A DNA stretch of 32,566 nucleotides from Arthrobacter sp. RIT-PI-e. GTDB taxonomy: Bacteria > Actinomycetota > Actinomycetes > Actinomycetales > Micrococcaceae. The translations under genes were made by a program, and so were the position numbers. Each line of letters opens with the position of its first letter. Position 1 is the first letter of the stretch. This document shows, one piece after another, positions 1 to 6,928 of this stretch. The stretch lies in the NCBI RefSeq assembly GCF_001187915.1, contig NZ_LGIU01000077.1, positions 1-32,566 on the forward strand, read 5' to 3'. The notes beneath the pieces were generated by a model that saw nothing but the letters and a program-made list of their open reading frames with translations, was not told the origin of the DNA and ran no database searches.

Positions 1-1235
1 GAGGGGCCCACGAGTGCGGTCCGGCTGCCGGCGGGGACCGTGAAGCTCACGCCGTCGAGCACCTGGCGGCCCGCTGCCGGCTGCTGCTCCTCACCCGGGG
101 GGCCGGCCGCTCCCCTGCCGTCGGCCGGGCGGCGCGGGCCGCCGTCGGCGTCCGCGTCCGGGCCCTCCGCGCCCTCGTAGCCGAAGCTGACGTCGCGCAG
201 TTCGATCCTGCCGGCTGCACGGCTGCGCGCCGGCTGCGGCCGCCTGGGCACCGGCTCCGCCTCGTCCTGCCGCTCCGGTTCCAGCCGTGCGATCTCCTGG
301 ATGCGGTCCAGGGCCGCGAGCCCGGACTGGATCTGCACGAACGCGCTCATGGCGGACCCGATGGGCATCACGAGCAGGAAGAGGTAGAGGATGAAGGCGA
401 TGAGGTCCCCCAGCTGCAGCTCACCCGCCGCCACCCGGATGCCGCCCACGGCCAGGACCACGATGAAGGCGCCCTGGACGCAGATGGACATGATGGGCTG
501 GACCGCCGCCTGCAGCCGGGCCATCGCCACGCCCGCGCGGAACGCCGTGGTGGCCTCGATGTCGATCACCGCCGCCTCCCGGTCCTCGGCCACGGAGGCC
601 TTGATGGTCCGGATGCCGGACAGACCGCGTTCCACGGCCGCGGTCATGGACCCCACGGCGTCCTGCACGTCCCTGCTGCGCCGGCGGATGAGCCTGCCGA
701 GGACGAGCACCCCGCCGACCCCCACCAGGACCGCGCTCAGCGTGATCCCGAAGAGCAGCGGATCGATGAGCACCATGAGCACCACCGCTGCGCAGAACAT
801 CAGGAGCGAGGACACGATCTCGAACAGCCCGGAGGTGATGACGCTGCGCATGAGGGTGGTGTCGGAGCCCACGCGGGAGATCAGGTCGCCGACCCGCCGT
901 CGGTCGAACTCGCGGACGGGCAGCGCGAGCAGCTGCGCCACGAGCGAGCGGCGCACCCCGAGCACCACCGACTCCGCCGTGCGCTGCAGGAGGTAGGACT
1001 GCGCGGCGCCGAAGACCGCACCGCCCAGGGTGACGGCCACGAGCAACCAGACGAACACCTGCGCCGGTTCGCTCGCGGAGACGGCGTTCACGAGCTGCTG
1101 GACCATGAGCGGCTGGGCGATCGAGAGCCCGGTGGAGACGAGGGAGACGACGGCGACGAGGACCAGAACGCGGACGTGGCCCCTCAGGTAGGGGAAGAAC
1201 TCGCGCAGGGTGGCGCGCTGTGCGGTGGGCTGCAT
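1..1235 (-). CDS. ABC exporter (fused membrane and ATPase domains), 3' end missing
   Basis: Open frame of 411 codons that runs off the left edge of the window. The N-terminal part is a six-helix type I exporter membrane domain, with hydrophobic helices following the start at Met-Gln-Pro and the usual cytoplasmic stretch GDLISRVGSDTTLMR (about residues 125-140). The nucleotide-binding domain begins near residue 340 (ELRDVSFGY). The frame stops at VGP, the first residues of the Walker A loop, so Walker B, the signature motif and the H-loop lie outside the window. Between the A-loop tyrosine (FGY) and the strand VLDGVSFTV there is an insertion of roughly 38 Gly/Pro/Asp-rich residues, longer than is usual at this place. 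ATG at 1235 is the first in-frame start and sits 6 nt behind a -10-like box. Such half-transporters export drugs, lipids or peptides; the substrate cannot be told. The family call is firm, the function open. Confidence 0.88.
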   Translation of the reverse strand, partial: MQPTAQRATLREFFPYLRGHVRVLVLVAVVSLVSTGLSIAQPLMVQQLVNAVSASEPAQVFVWLLVAVTLGGAVFGAAQSYLLQRTAESVVLGVRRSLVAQLLALPVREFDRRRVGDLISRVGSDTTLMRSVITSGLFEIVSSLLMFCAAVVLMVLIDPLLFGITLSAVLVGVGGVLVLGRLIRRRSRDVQDAVGSMTAAVERGLSGIRTIKASVAEDREAAVIDIEATTAFRAGVAMARLQAAVQPIMSICVQGAFIVVLAVGGIRVAAGELQLGDLIAFILYLFLLVMPIGSAMSAFVQIQSGLAALDRIQEIARLEPERQDEAEPVPRRPQPARSRAAGRIELRDVSFGYEGAEGPDADADGGPRRPADGRGAAGPPGEEQQPAAGRQVLDGVSFTVPAGSRTALVGP

Positions 1236-1241
1236 GTGCCC

Positions 1242-1271
1242 AGCCTGCGCGCGGGGTTCTCGGGGTGTCAA
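1242..1271 (-). promoter_or_regulatory. Candidate promoter of the ABC exporter gene
   Basis: On the minus strand TTGACA (1271-1266, a perfect -35) is followed after 18 bp by CAGGCT (1247-1242) and, 6 nt later, by the ATG at 1235. The spacing would place the transcript start at or next to the start codon, giving a leaderless mRNA, which is common in actinobacteria. The -10 box lacks the usual first T. Confidence 0.45.
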
Positions 1272-1306
1272 AGGGCTTCGCGCCCGGCGTAGCCACGGGT
1301 GGTCAC

Positions 1307-1326
1307 CCGCCCCGGTACCGGGGCGG
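1307..1326. repeat. Perfect 20-bp GC palindrome
   Basis: CCGCCCCGGTACCGGGGCGG reads the same on both strands. It lies in the 120-bp gap between the end of the SDR gene (1356) and the start of the ABC exporter gene (1235), both on the minus strand. It could fold as a stem of 8 bp with a GTAC loop and act as a terminator for the SDR transcript, but it has no U tract. A protein-binding site is the alternative. Confidence 0.4.
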
Positions 1327-1355
1327 AGCACGGGGTTGCCACGGTGCCGGCCGGG

Positions 1356-2327
1356 TCAGCCGATCAGCTCGGCGGCGACCTCCAGCTGATCGTGCTCGAC
1401 GAGCCAGCGGACCGCCTCGAGGACGGCGTCCTCCGGCTGGTAGCCGGGCCGGTACCCCAGCAGTGACCTCGACTTCTCGATGGACAGGCAGTGGCTGCGG
1501 TGCAGGTGACCCCAGGACGTCTCGGCGTGCTCCGCGGTGGTGCCCTCCCTGAACTGCTCCCAGGTCACTGGTTCCAGCCGGGCGGAGGTACCGAACCACC
1601 CGGCCACGATCCCCGCGTAACCCCGGACCGTCAGTGCCGTGGGAGCCACCGCGTGGAAGTCCTCGCCCGCTGCCGCCTCCCGGTGCGCGACGGCGAGCTC
1701 GAAGACCTGCGCGACGTCGTCCGCGTGGACGTGGTGCATCATCTCCGCACCGCTGCCCGGGACGCGGAGGGGGTCCCCTGCGGAGAGTGTGCGCCAGACA
1801 CCGGGATCCACGTTCCCGAGGGGGTTCACCGGCGTCCACCCCGGCCCCACGATGTGCCCGGGGTGGACGGACGTGGTCACCAGACCGCCGTCGGCCGTCT
1901 CACGCTTCAGGAACTGCGCGATGCGTTCCTTCTCGATGCCGTACTCGCCGAACGGGGGCGTCCCCTCCCCCTCGGAGATCGGCGAGCGGTCGCTCGGTCC
2001 GTAGCGCCACAGGGTGCCGCAGTGCAGCAGGTGCTCCACGCGGCCCCGGAGGGCGGCCACGAGTGCCTGCGTGGACTCCAGGGTGAAGCTGATGAGGTCC
2101 ACCACCACCTCGGGGTGCTGGGCGAGCACGGTCTCGCCGAACACCCCGTCCGCCTCCTGCTGCTCGCGGTCCGCCTGGACGTGCGTCACCCGGCTCCACT
2201 CCGGGGAGTCCGTGTACGGCGTACTGGTGCCGCGGGTGATGTTCACGACCTCGTGCCCTGCGCGGACGAGACGGGGGACGAGGAAGGTGCCGATGTGGCC
2301 GCTGCCACCGATGACGACAATGCGCAT
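1356..2327 (-). CDS. NAD(P)-dependent epimerase/dehydratase family protein (extended SDR)
   Basis: 323 residues. The N-terminus carries the Rossmann glycine motif GGSGHIG (residues 7-13), and the active-site pair YGIEK (Tyr129, Lys133) fits the SDR pattern YxxxK. A hydrophobic strand followed by an HCGT-type segment (about residues 100-105) precedes it as in extended SDRs, which act on nucleotide sugars or sugar-derived ketones and alcohols. The substrate is not evident. The ATG at 2327 has a purine-rich GGAGAA just upstream. The gene diverges from the lacI-type gene, and the shared 225-bp gap holds the candidate LacI operators, so it may belong to the same sugar regulon. An alternative is an isoflavone-reductase-like or other atypical SDR. 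Family is secure, role is inferred. Confidence 0.85.
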   Translation of the reverse strand: MRIVVIGGSGHIGTFLVPRLVRAGHEVVNITRGTSTPYTDSPEWSRVTHVQADREQQEADGVFGETVLAQHPEVVVDLISFTLESTQALVAALRGRVEHLLHCGTLWRYGPSDRSPISEGEGTPPFGEYGIEKERIAQFLKRETADGGLVTTSVHPGHIVGPGWTPVNPLGNVDPGVWRTLSAGDPLRVPGSGAEMMHHVHADDVAQVFELAVAHREAAAGEDFHAVAPTALTVRGYAGIVAGWFGTSARLEPVTWEQFREGTTAEHAETSWGHLHRSHCLSIEKSRSLLGYRPGYQPEDAVLEAVRWLVEHDQLEVAAELIG

Positions 2328-2431
2328 GGTTCTCCGATTTCGGTCATGGGGTCGATCCCGCGGGACGGTCGGTAGGACGAGCCGTCGACATGGACCGGGC
2401 CGGCCCCCTGCCCCGAGACTAGCCCGTCCCG

Positions 2432-2482
2432 CGCGGAAACAATTTAGGAAAGAGTTTCCTATAGACAGAAAATGTTTCCGCG
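2432..2482. promoter_or_regulatory. Nested inverted repeats, probable LacI-family operators
   Basis: An outer perfect 10-bp inverted repeat, CGCGGAAACA (2432-2441) and TGTTTCCGCG (2473-2482), encloses an inner palindrome TAGGAAA-GAG-TTTCCTA (2445-2461). All arms share the half-site GGAAA(C)/(G)TTTCC, typical of LacI-family operators. The cluster sits between the divergent SDR and lacI-type genes and overlaps the candidate lacI promoter, so it could control both directions, including autoregulation. Confidence 0.65.
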
Positions 2483-2491
2483 TTCTACACT
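2462..2491 (+). promoter_or_regulatory. Candidate promoter of the lacI-GH127 cluster
   Basis: TAGACA (2462-2467) and TACACT (2486-2491) are separated by 18 bp and match -35 and -10 boxes well. The right arm of the outer operator repeat (2473-2482) lies in the spacer and the inner palindrome abuts the -35 box, so a bound repressor would block polymerase. The leader to the ATG at 2553 would be about 55 nt. Confidence 0.5.
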
Positions 2492-2540
2492 TCCGGAACC
2501 ACTTGCCTCGTCATGGGGCGGAGCGCGCAGCACAGCTTCG

Positions 2541-2546
2541 AGGAGG
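2541..2546 (+). promoter_or_regulatory. Shine-Dalgarno site that fixes the lacI-type start
   Basis: AGGAGG stands 6 nt before the ATG at 2553. An earlier in-frame ATG at 2472 has no ribosome site, lies inside the operator region, and would add an N-terminal piece absent from LacI proteins. Confidence 0.7.
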
Positions 2547-2552
2547 ATCCCG

Positions 2553-3548
2553 ATGAGCACCGGTACCGGCAGGGTCACCATGGCCGACATCGCCCTCGCC
2601 AGTGGCGTGTCCATCGGCACCGTCTCCAAGGCACTCAACAACCGTGGCCAGCTGCGCGAGAACACCCGCGAGAAGATCCTGGCAGCAGCGCGGGAGCTCG
2701 GGTTCTCCCAGGGGGGGAACACCTCCTCCGCATCCGACGTGATCACCATCGGCCTGGTGACCTCGGACGACATCGGGCGCTTCAGCATCCCGGTCATGTA
2801 CGGACTGGAGGACGCCTTCGGCCCGGACCAGGCCTCCGTGCTCGTCAGCAACTCCCGCGGGGACCTGGTGCGGGAACGGCACTGCGTCGAGACGCTCGCG
2901 GCCCGCAACGTGGACGCGATCGTGGTGATGACCAACCTCACCGGACCCCGCGCCCCCCTGCCGAAGACATCCGTACCCATCGTCTACGTGATGGGGGAAT
3001 CGGCCGACGAGGACGACATGTCCGTGATCGTGGACCAGGAGCAGGGGATGCTGCTGGCCCTGGAGTACGGCGCGGCCCTGGGACACCGCAGTGTCGCCTA
3101 CGTGGCCGGACCGCGCCAGCAGTTCTCGGCGCGCGTCCGCGCCCAGGCCGTCCAGGAGCACGTGGGGACGTTCGGCATGTCCCTCGTCGATGATCGCGTG
3201 CTGTACGGCAACTGGTCCGAGGCCTGGGGCCGGCAGGCGGTGCAGATGCTCCGTCAGCGCATGGAACCGGCGGATCTCGTCCTCTGCGGCAGCGACGAGA
3301 TCGCCCGTGGGGTGACGGACGGCCTGCGCGAGGCGAACATCTCCGTCCCGCAGGACGTCGCCGTGATCGGCTTCGACAACTGGGCCCCTGCCGCGCATCA
3401 CAGCCGGCCCCCGCTCACCACCATCGACATGAACCTGGAGGAACTCGGCAGGGCCGCCGGGGCCCGTGTCCTCGAGGCGATCGGCGGGAAGGCCCGCCCC
3501 GGCGTCGAGGCCCACCCGTGCCAGCTCATCGTCCGCGATTCCACCTGA
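2553..3548 (+). CDS. LacI-family transcriptional regulator
   Basis: 331 residues, the usual LacI/GalR length. The N-terminal helix-turn-helix reads VTMADIALASGVSIGTVSKALN (starting near residue 8), followed by the hinge segment TREKILAAARELGF. The rest is a periplasmic-binding-protein-like effector domain, with the late motif DVAVIGFDNW that is typical of the family. It is the first gene of a plus-strand cluster with sugar ABC transporter genes and a GH127 enzyme; the next gene starts 46 nt after its stop. The likely job is to repress this cluster, and perhaps the divergent SDR gene, until an arabinose-containing sugar binds. The inducer is inferred from the neighbours only. Confidence 0.95.
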   Translation: MSTGTGRVTMADIALASGVSIGTVSKALNNRGQLRENTREKILAAARELGFSQGGNTSSASDVITIGLVTSDDIGRFSIPVMYGLEDAFGPDQASVLVSNSRGDLVRERHCVETLAARNVDAIVVMTNLTGPRAPLPKTSVPIVYVMGESADEDDMSVIVDQEQGMLLALEYGAALGHRSVAYVAGPRQQFSARVRAQAVQEHVGTFGMSLVDDRVLYGNWSEAWGRQAVQMLRQRMEPADLVLCGSDEIARGVTDGLREANISVPQDVAVIGFDNWAPAAHHSRPPLTTIDMNLEELGRAAGARVLEAIGGKARPGVEAHPCQLIVRDST

Positions 3549-3594
3549 TCGCCTTACCCGTCCAGCAGGCAATCCCCCCACGACAGAGAGACCG

Positions 3595-4977
3595 ATGATG
3601 CACTCTCCCCTCCCGAGAACTACCCAGCGGATGCTGCCCCGGGCGCACGGCGCCCCCGGCATCCCCCCGAGCCGCCGCTCGGTGCTCACCTTCGGTGCCG
3701 CGGCCCTCGCCGCGGCCGTCGGTCTGACCGGCTGCTCCTCGGCCCTTCCCCAGGCCGACGTCGGAGCGGCGTCGTTCGGGCAGAACCCCTCGGGGCGCAT
3801 CCGGTTCTGGTGCCGCGGTGTGGCCTTCACCCCCGCGCAGCTGATCGTGGACAAGTACCACGAGGCCCAGTCCGCCGTCCGGGTGGACCTGACGATCCTG
3901 CCCGAGGGTCAGATGACCACCAAGCTCGCCACGGCCATCCGCTCCGGGTCCGTCCCGGACCTCGTGGCACCGGACTCCGTCACCACCCCGGTGTTCAGCT
4001 CGCGTGAGGCGCTGACGGATCTCACGGACCTGATCGAGGCACTCCCCTACTCCGGGTCCCTGAACCAGCCGCTGCTCGACGTGGCGAGCTACCAGGGCCG
4101 CAGGTACGGGTTCCCCGCCATGTCCAACGTCTCCCAGCTGTTCTGGAACAAGGACCTGTACGAGCGGGCGGGGCTGGACCTCGACGCGGGCCCCACGAAC
4201 TTCGACGAGTACCTCGCGCACGCCGACGCACTGCGGTCCGTGAACGGGATCTCGGGGGTCACCTTCACCGGCAACTCCGCCGGCATCCTCGGCTACGTGG
4301 TGCAACCGCACTTCTGGGCCGACCAGAGCCCCTTCTACGACGGTCCCGTGGGCGAGCAGTACGCCACGATCCTCGGCAACGACCCGCTGCGCCGCACCCT
4401 CGAGCTGTACGGCCGGTTCCACCGGGAGGGCCTCGCCCAGCCCGGTGCGGCCGCCGACGCCGGCACGGCCTGGGGCCAGGACTTCGTGAACGGGACCGTG
4501 GGCCTCTTCCCCGGTTCCTACGACCTCGTGGTGGCCAACGCCGAACCCGACCTCCTCGGTCGACTCGGCGTCAGCGCCTTCCCCGGGCCGGACGGCAACG
4601 TCTCCCAGTTCTCGGGCGGCGCCGTGCTGTCCATCCCGCGTGGCGCCGAGAACCCCGGAGCCGCGTGGGACTTCATCAAGTTCGTTGGCGAGATCGAGCA
4701 GCAGGAGGAACTCGCGGCGCTCGGCTGGTACCCGGTGCGCAGCGACGTCCTCGACACCGGGTTCCGCGAGGACTTCCCGCTGATGGTGCCGGGGGTGGAA
4801 CGGATGAACGAGGGCTTCGCCTCACCGACGAGCGCGTACCAGCAACTGACGAACGCGGTCCAGTCCCCCTGGCTCGCCATGTTCCGGGCAGCTGTGTTCA
4901 CCGACGAACCCCTCGACAGCGTTCTCGAACGCGCCCAGACGGAGACCCAGCGAGTACTCGAGGTGAACCAGGCATGA
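3595..4977 (+). CDS. Sugar ABC transporter substrate-binding lipoprotein
   Basis: 460 residues, the size of extracellular solute-binding family 1 proteins that capture oligosaccharides. The N-terminus has a twin-arginine stretch SRRSVLTFG (residues 26-34), a hydrophobic Ala-rich core, and a lipobox LTGC with the lipidated Cys at residue 47, so export by Tat and anchoring in the membrane are likely. The mature part contains family features such as RIRFWCRG, LPEGQMTTKLATAIRSG, and VNGTVGLFPGSYDL. ATGs at 3595 and 3598 are adjacent and behind a purine run (GAGAG); a longer reading from 3466 would overlap lacI and lacks a ribosome site. The stop overlaps the next start as ATGA, so translation of this protein and the first permease is probably coupled. 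The ligand is inferred to be an arabino-oligosaccharide or arabinoside. Confidence 0.93.
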   Translation: MMHSPLPRTTQRMLPRAHGAPGIPPSRRSVLTFGAAALAAAVGLTGCSSALPQADVGAASFGQNPSGRIRFWCRGVAFTPAQLIVDKYHEAQSAVRVDLTILPEGQMTTKLATAIRSGSVPDLVAPDSVTTPVFSSREALTDLTDLIEALPYSGSLNQPLLDVASYQGRRYGFPAMSNVSQLFWNKDLYERAGLDLDAGPTNFDEYLAHADALRSVNGISGVTFTGNSAGILGYVVQPHFWADQSPFYDGPVGEQYATILGNDPLRRTLELYGRFHREGLAQPGAAADAGTAWGQDFVNGTVGLFPGSYDLVVANAEPDLLGRLGVSAFPGPDGNVSQFSGGAVLSIPRGAENPGAAWDFIKFVGEIEQQEELAALGWYPVRSDVLDTGFREDFPLMVPGVERMNEGFASPTSAYQQLTNAVQSPWLAMFRAAVFTDEPLDSVLERAQTETQRVLEVNQA

Positions 4978-5945
4978 GCACCACCCTTCCGGCGCGCGGC
5001 GGCGATCCCGAAGCGAACGGGTCCACCGGACACACGGACCGGTCCACCACGAAGGACCCAAGGCCCTCGCGGCGCTCCGGGGCCTCCCGGCACGACTCCC
5101 GGACCGGGGTCCTGATGATCGCCCCGGCCGTGGTCCTGGTACTGGTGTTCGTCGTCGCACCGCTCCTCTTCGCCACGGTCATCTCCGTCACCAACTGGCC
5201 GCTCGTGGGCTCGGTGCAGTTCGTGGGTCTGGACAACTACACGACGGCGTTCACCGACACCACCTTCTGGGGATCGGTGCTCTACACCCTGGTCTTCGCC
5301 GTGGTGTCTACCGCCCTCGGGATCCTGGTCGGGTACGCACTGGCCGTCCTGGTCCGTTCCAACCGCCAGGGCTCCGGGCTGATCCGCACCGCGGTGTTCG
5401 TGCCCTACGTCATCGGGATCACCTCGCTGAGCTTCGTGGCGATCCTGGAGTTCCGCCCCGACAGCGGGGCCCTGGACCTCATCGCCATGAGACTCGGTCT
5501 CACCCAGGAACCCACGGCCTGGCTCCTCGACGGCGTGACCGCCACCGTGCTGATCGTGCTGCTGGGCGCCTACGTGGGCTCGGGGTTCAGCATGATCATC
5601 CTGATGTCCGGGATGCAGGGGATCCCCGACGAGCTGTACGAATCGGCCGAGATCGACGGCGCCGGACGGTGGCGGCAGGAGTTCTCCGTCACCGTCCCGC
5701 TCGTCAAGCGCTACCTGGGGCTCCTGACGGTGATGGGCTTCATCGGGGCGGTCCTCGCCTTCACCCAGTTCTACGTGCTCACGGGCGGCGGACCCGGGGA
5801 CGACACCCTCACCGTGATGCTCTACGTGTACAACAAGGCGTTCAACGACCTCCAGGTCGGCTACGCCACGGCGCTCTCGTTCGTCGTCGTCGTGATCGCC
5901 CCCGCCCTCACCCTGATCCAGTTCCGCGTCATGCGGGACGACTAA
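4974..5945 (+). CDS. Sugar ABC transporter permease (MalF/UgpA type)
   Basis: 323 residues. About 45 polar N-terminal residues precede a first membrane helix at GVLMIAPAVVLVLVFVVAPL, and about six helices follow. The cytoplasmic EAA loop that docks the ATPase is visible as ELYESAEIDGAGRWRQEF. The ATG at 4974 overlaps the stop of the binding-protein gene by 4 bp (ATGA); an upstream extension of the open frame lies inside that gene. It forms a heterodimer with the next gene product. No ATPase gene is present in the cluster, so a shared MsmK/MsiK-like ATPase encoded elsewhere is inferred. Confidence 0.94.
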   Translation: MSTTLPARGGDPEANGSTGHTDRSTTKDPRPSRRSGASRHDSRTGVLMIAPAVVLVLVFVVAPLLFATVISVTNWPLVGSVQFVGLDNYTTAFTDTTFWGSVLYTLVFAVVSTALGILVGYALAVLVRSNRQGSGLIRTAVFVPYVIGITSLSFVAILEFRPDSGALDLIAMRLGLTQEPTAWLLDGVTATVLIVLLGAYVGSGFSMIILMSGMQGIPDELYESAEIDGAGRWRQEFSVTVPLVKRYLGLLTVMGFIGAVLAFTQFYVLTGGGPGDDTLTVMLYVYNKAFNDLQVGYATALSFVVVVIAPALTLIQFRVMRDD

Positions 5946-5975
5946 GCACCTCGCGTCCGATCGAAGGAGATTATC

Positions 5976-6881
5976 GTGAGCACCTCCGTGCACCCCGCCC
6001 GGCGGGCGACCCCCGCAGCCGCTGCCCCCGACACCCGGGCCTCCACCCCCGCCGAGCGCCTCCGTACCGCCGTCTACATGGTGCTCGGCATCCTCGTCTC
6101 GCTCGTCTTCCTCGCCCCCGTGGCGTGGGCCGTCCTGCGGTCCTTCCAGCCCGGGACGCAGATCGTCGCCCCCGCGGCGGAGCAGTCCTTCGAGGGGCTG
6201 ACGCTCGACAACTATCGGGGACTGATCGAGGGGATCGGGGCCGGGTCCTACATCTGGAACAGCCTTCTGATCGCCACCTGCACCGCCGTGCTCAGCGTGG
6301 TCGTGACCACGCTCGCGGCCTACGCCCTGGTGAACTTCCCGTTCCGCGGCTCCAACGTGGCGTTCGCGCTGATCCTGCTCACCCTCATGGTGCCGTTCCA
6401 GGCCGTCCTCACACCGCTGTTCCTCCAGATGAACGCCATGGGCCTGACGGACAACCTCGCCGGGATCATCCTCTTCTACCTGACCTTCAACCTGCCGTTC
6501 GGGGTCTTCCTGATGCGGAACTCCTTCGCGCAGATCCCGAGGGAGGTGGTGGAGGCTGCACGGATCGACGGCGCCGGACCGTTTAAGATCCTGCTCCTGG
6601 TCCTGCGACCGATGATCATCCCCGGGGCGGCCACGGTGTTCCTCTTCGCCTTCCTGGGTGCCTGGGGCGACTTCCTCGGCGCGCTGACCTTCCTCACCCG
6701 GCAGGAGCTCTTCACCCTGCCCGTCGCCGTGCAGAACATCGCCTCCGGGGCCTTCGGGCAGGTGGACTACGGCTTCGTGATCGCCGGCGCCGTGGTGCTC
6801 ATGATCCCCTGCCTCATCCTCTACGCCGCCATCCAGCGCTACTACGTCCGCGGTCTCGTGGCCGGTGCCGTCAAGGGCTGA
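5976..6881 (+). CDS. Sugar ABC transporter permease (MalG/UgpE type)
   Basis: 301 residues with about six membrane helices, the first near residues 30-50 (VYMVLGILVSLVFLAPVAW). The EAA loop is clear: IPREVVEAARIDGAGPFKI. This is the second permease of a carbohydrate uptake transporter of the CUT1 type. The start is GTG at 5976, placed 5 nt after the ribosome site AAGGAGA (5964-5970) and 30 nt after the preceding stop. It pairs with the upstream permease; the downstream GH127 gene follows after 47 nt in the same direction. Confidence 0.94.
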   Translation: MSTSVHPARRATPAAAAPDTRASTPAERLRTAVYMVLGILVSLVFLAPVAWAVLRSFQPGTQIVAPAAEQSFEGLTLDNYRGLIEGIGAGSYIWNSLLIATCTAVLSVVVTTLAAYALVNFPFRGSNVAFALILLTLMVPFQAVLTPLFLQMNAMGLTDNLAGIILFYLTFNLPFGVFLMRNSFAQIPREVVEAARIDGAGPFKILLLVLRPMIIPGAATVFLFAFLGAWGDFLGALTFLTRQELFTLPVAVQNIASGAFGQVDYGFVIAGAVVLMIPCLILYAAIQRYYVRGLVAGAVKG

Positions 6882-6928
6882 ACCGCCCGCACCTCCGCCC
6901 GACACCACCGTTCCCCCGAAGGGTCCCC

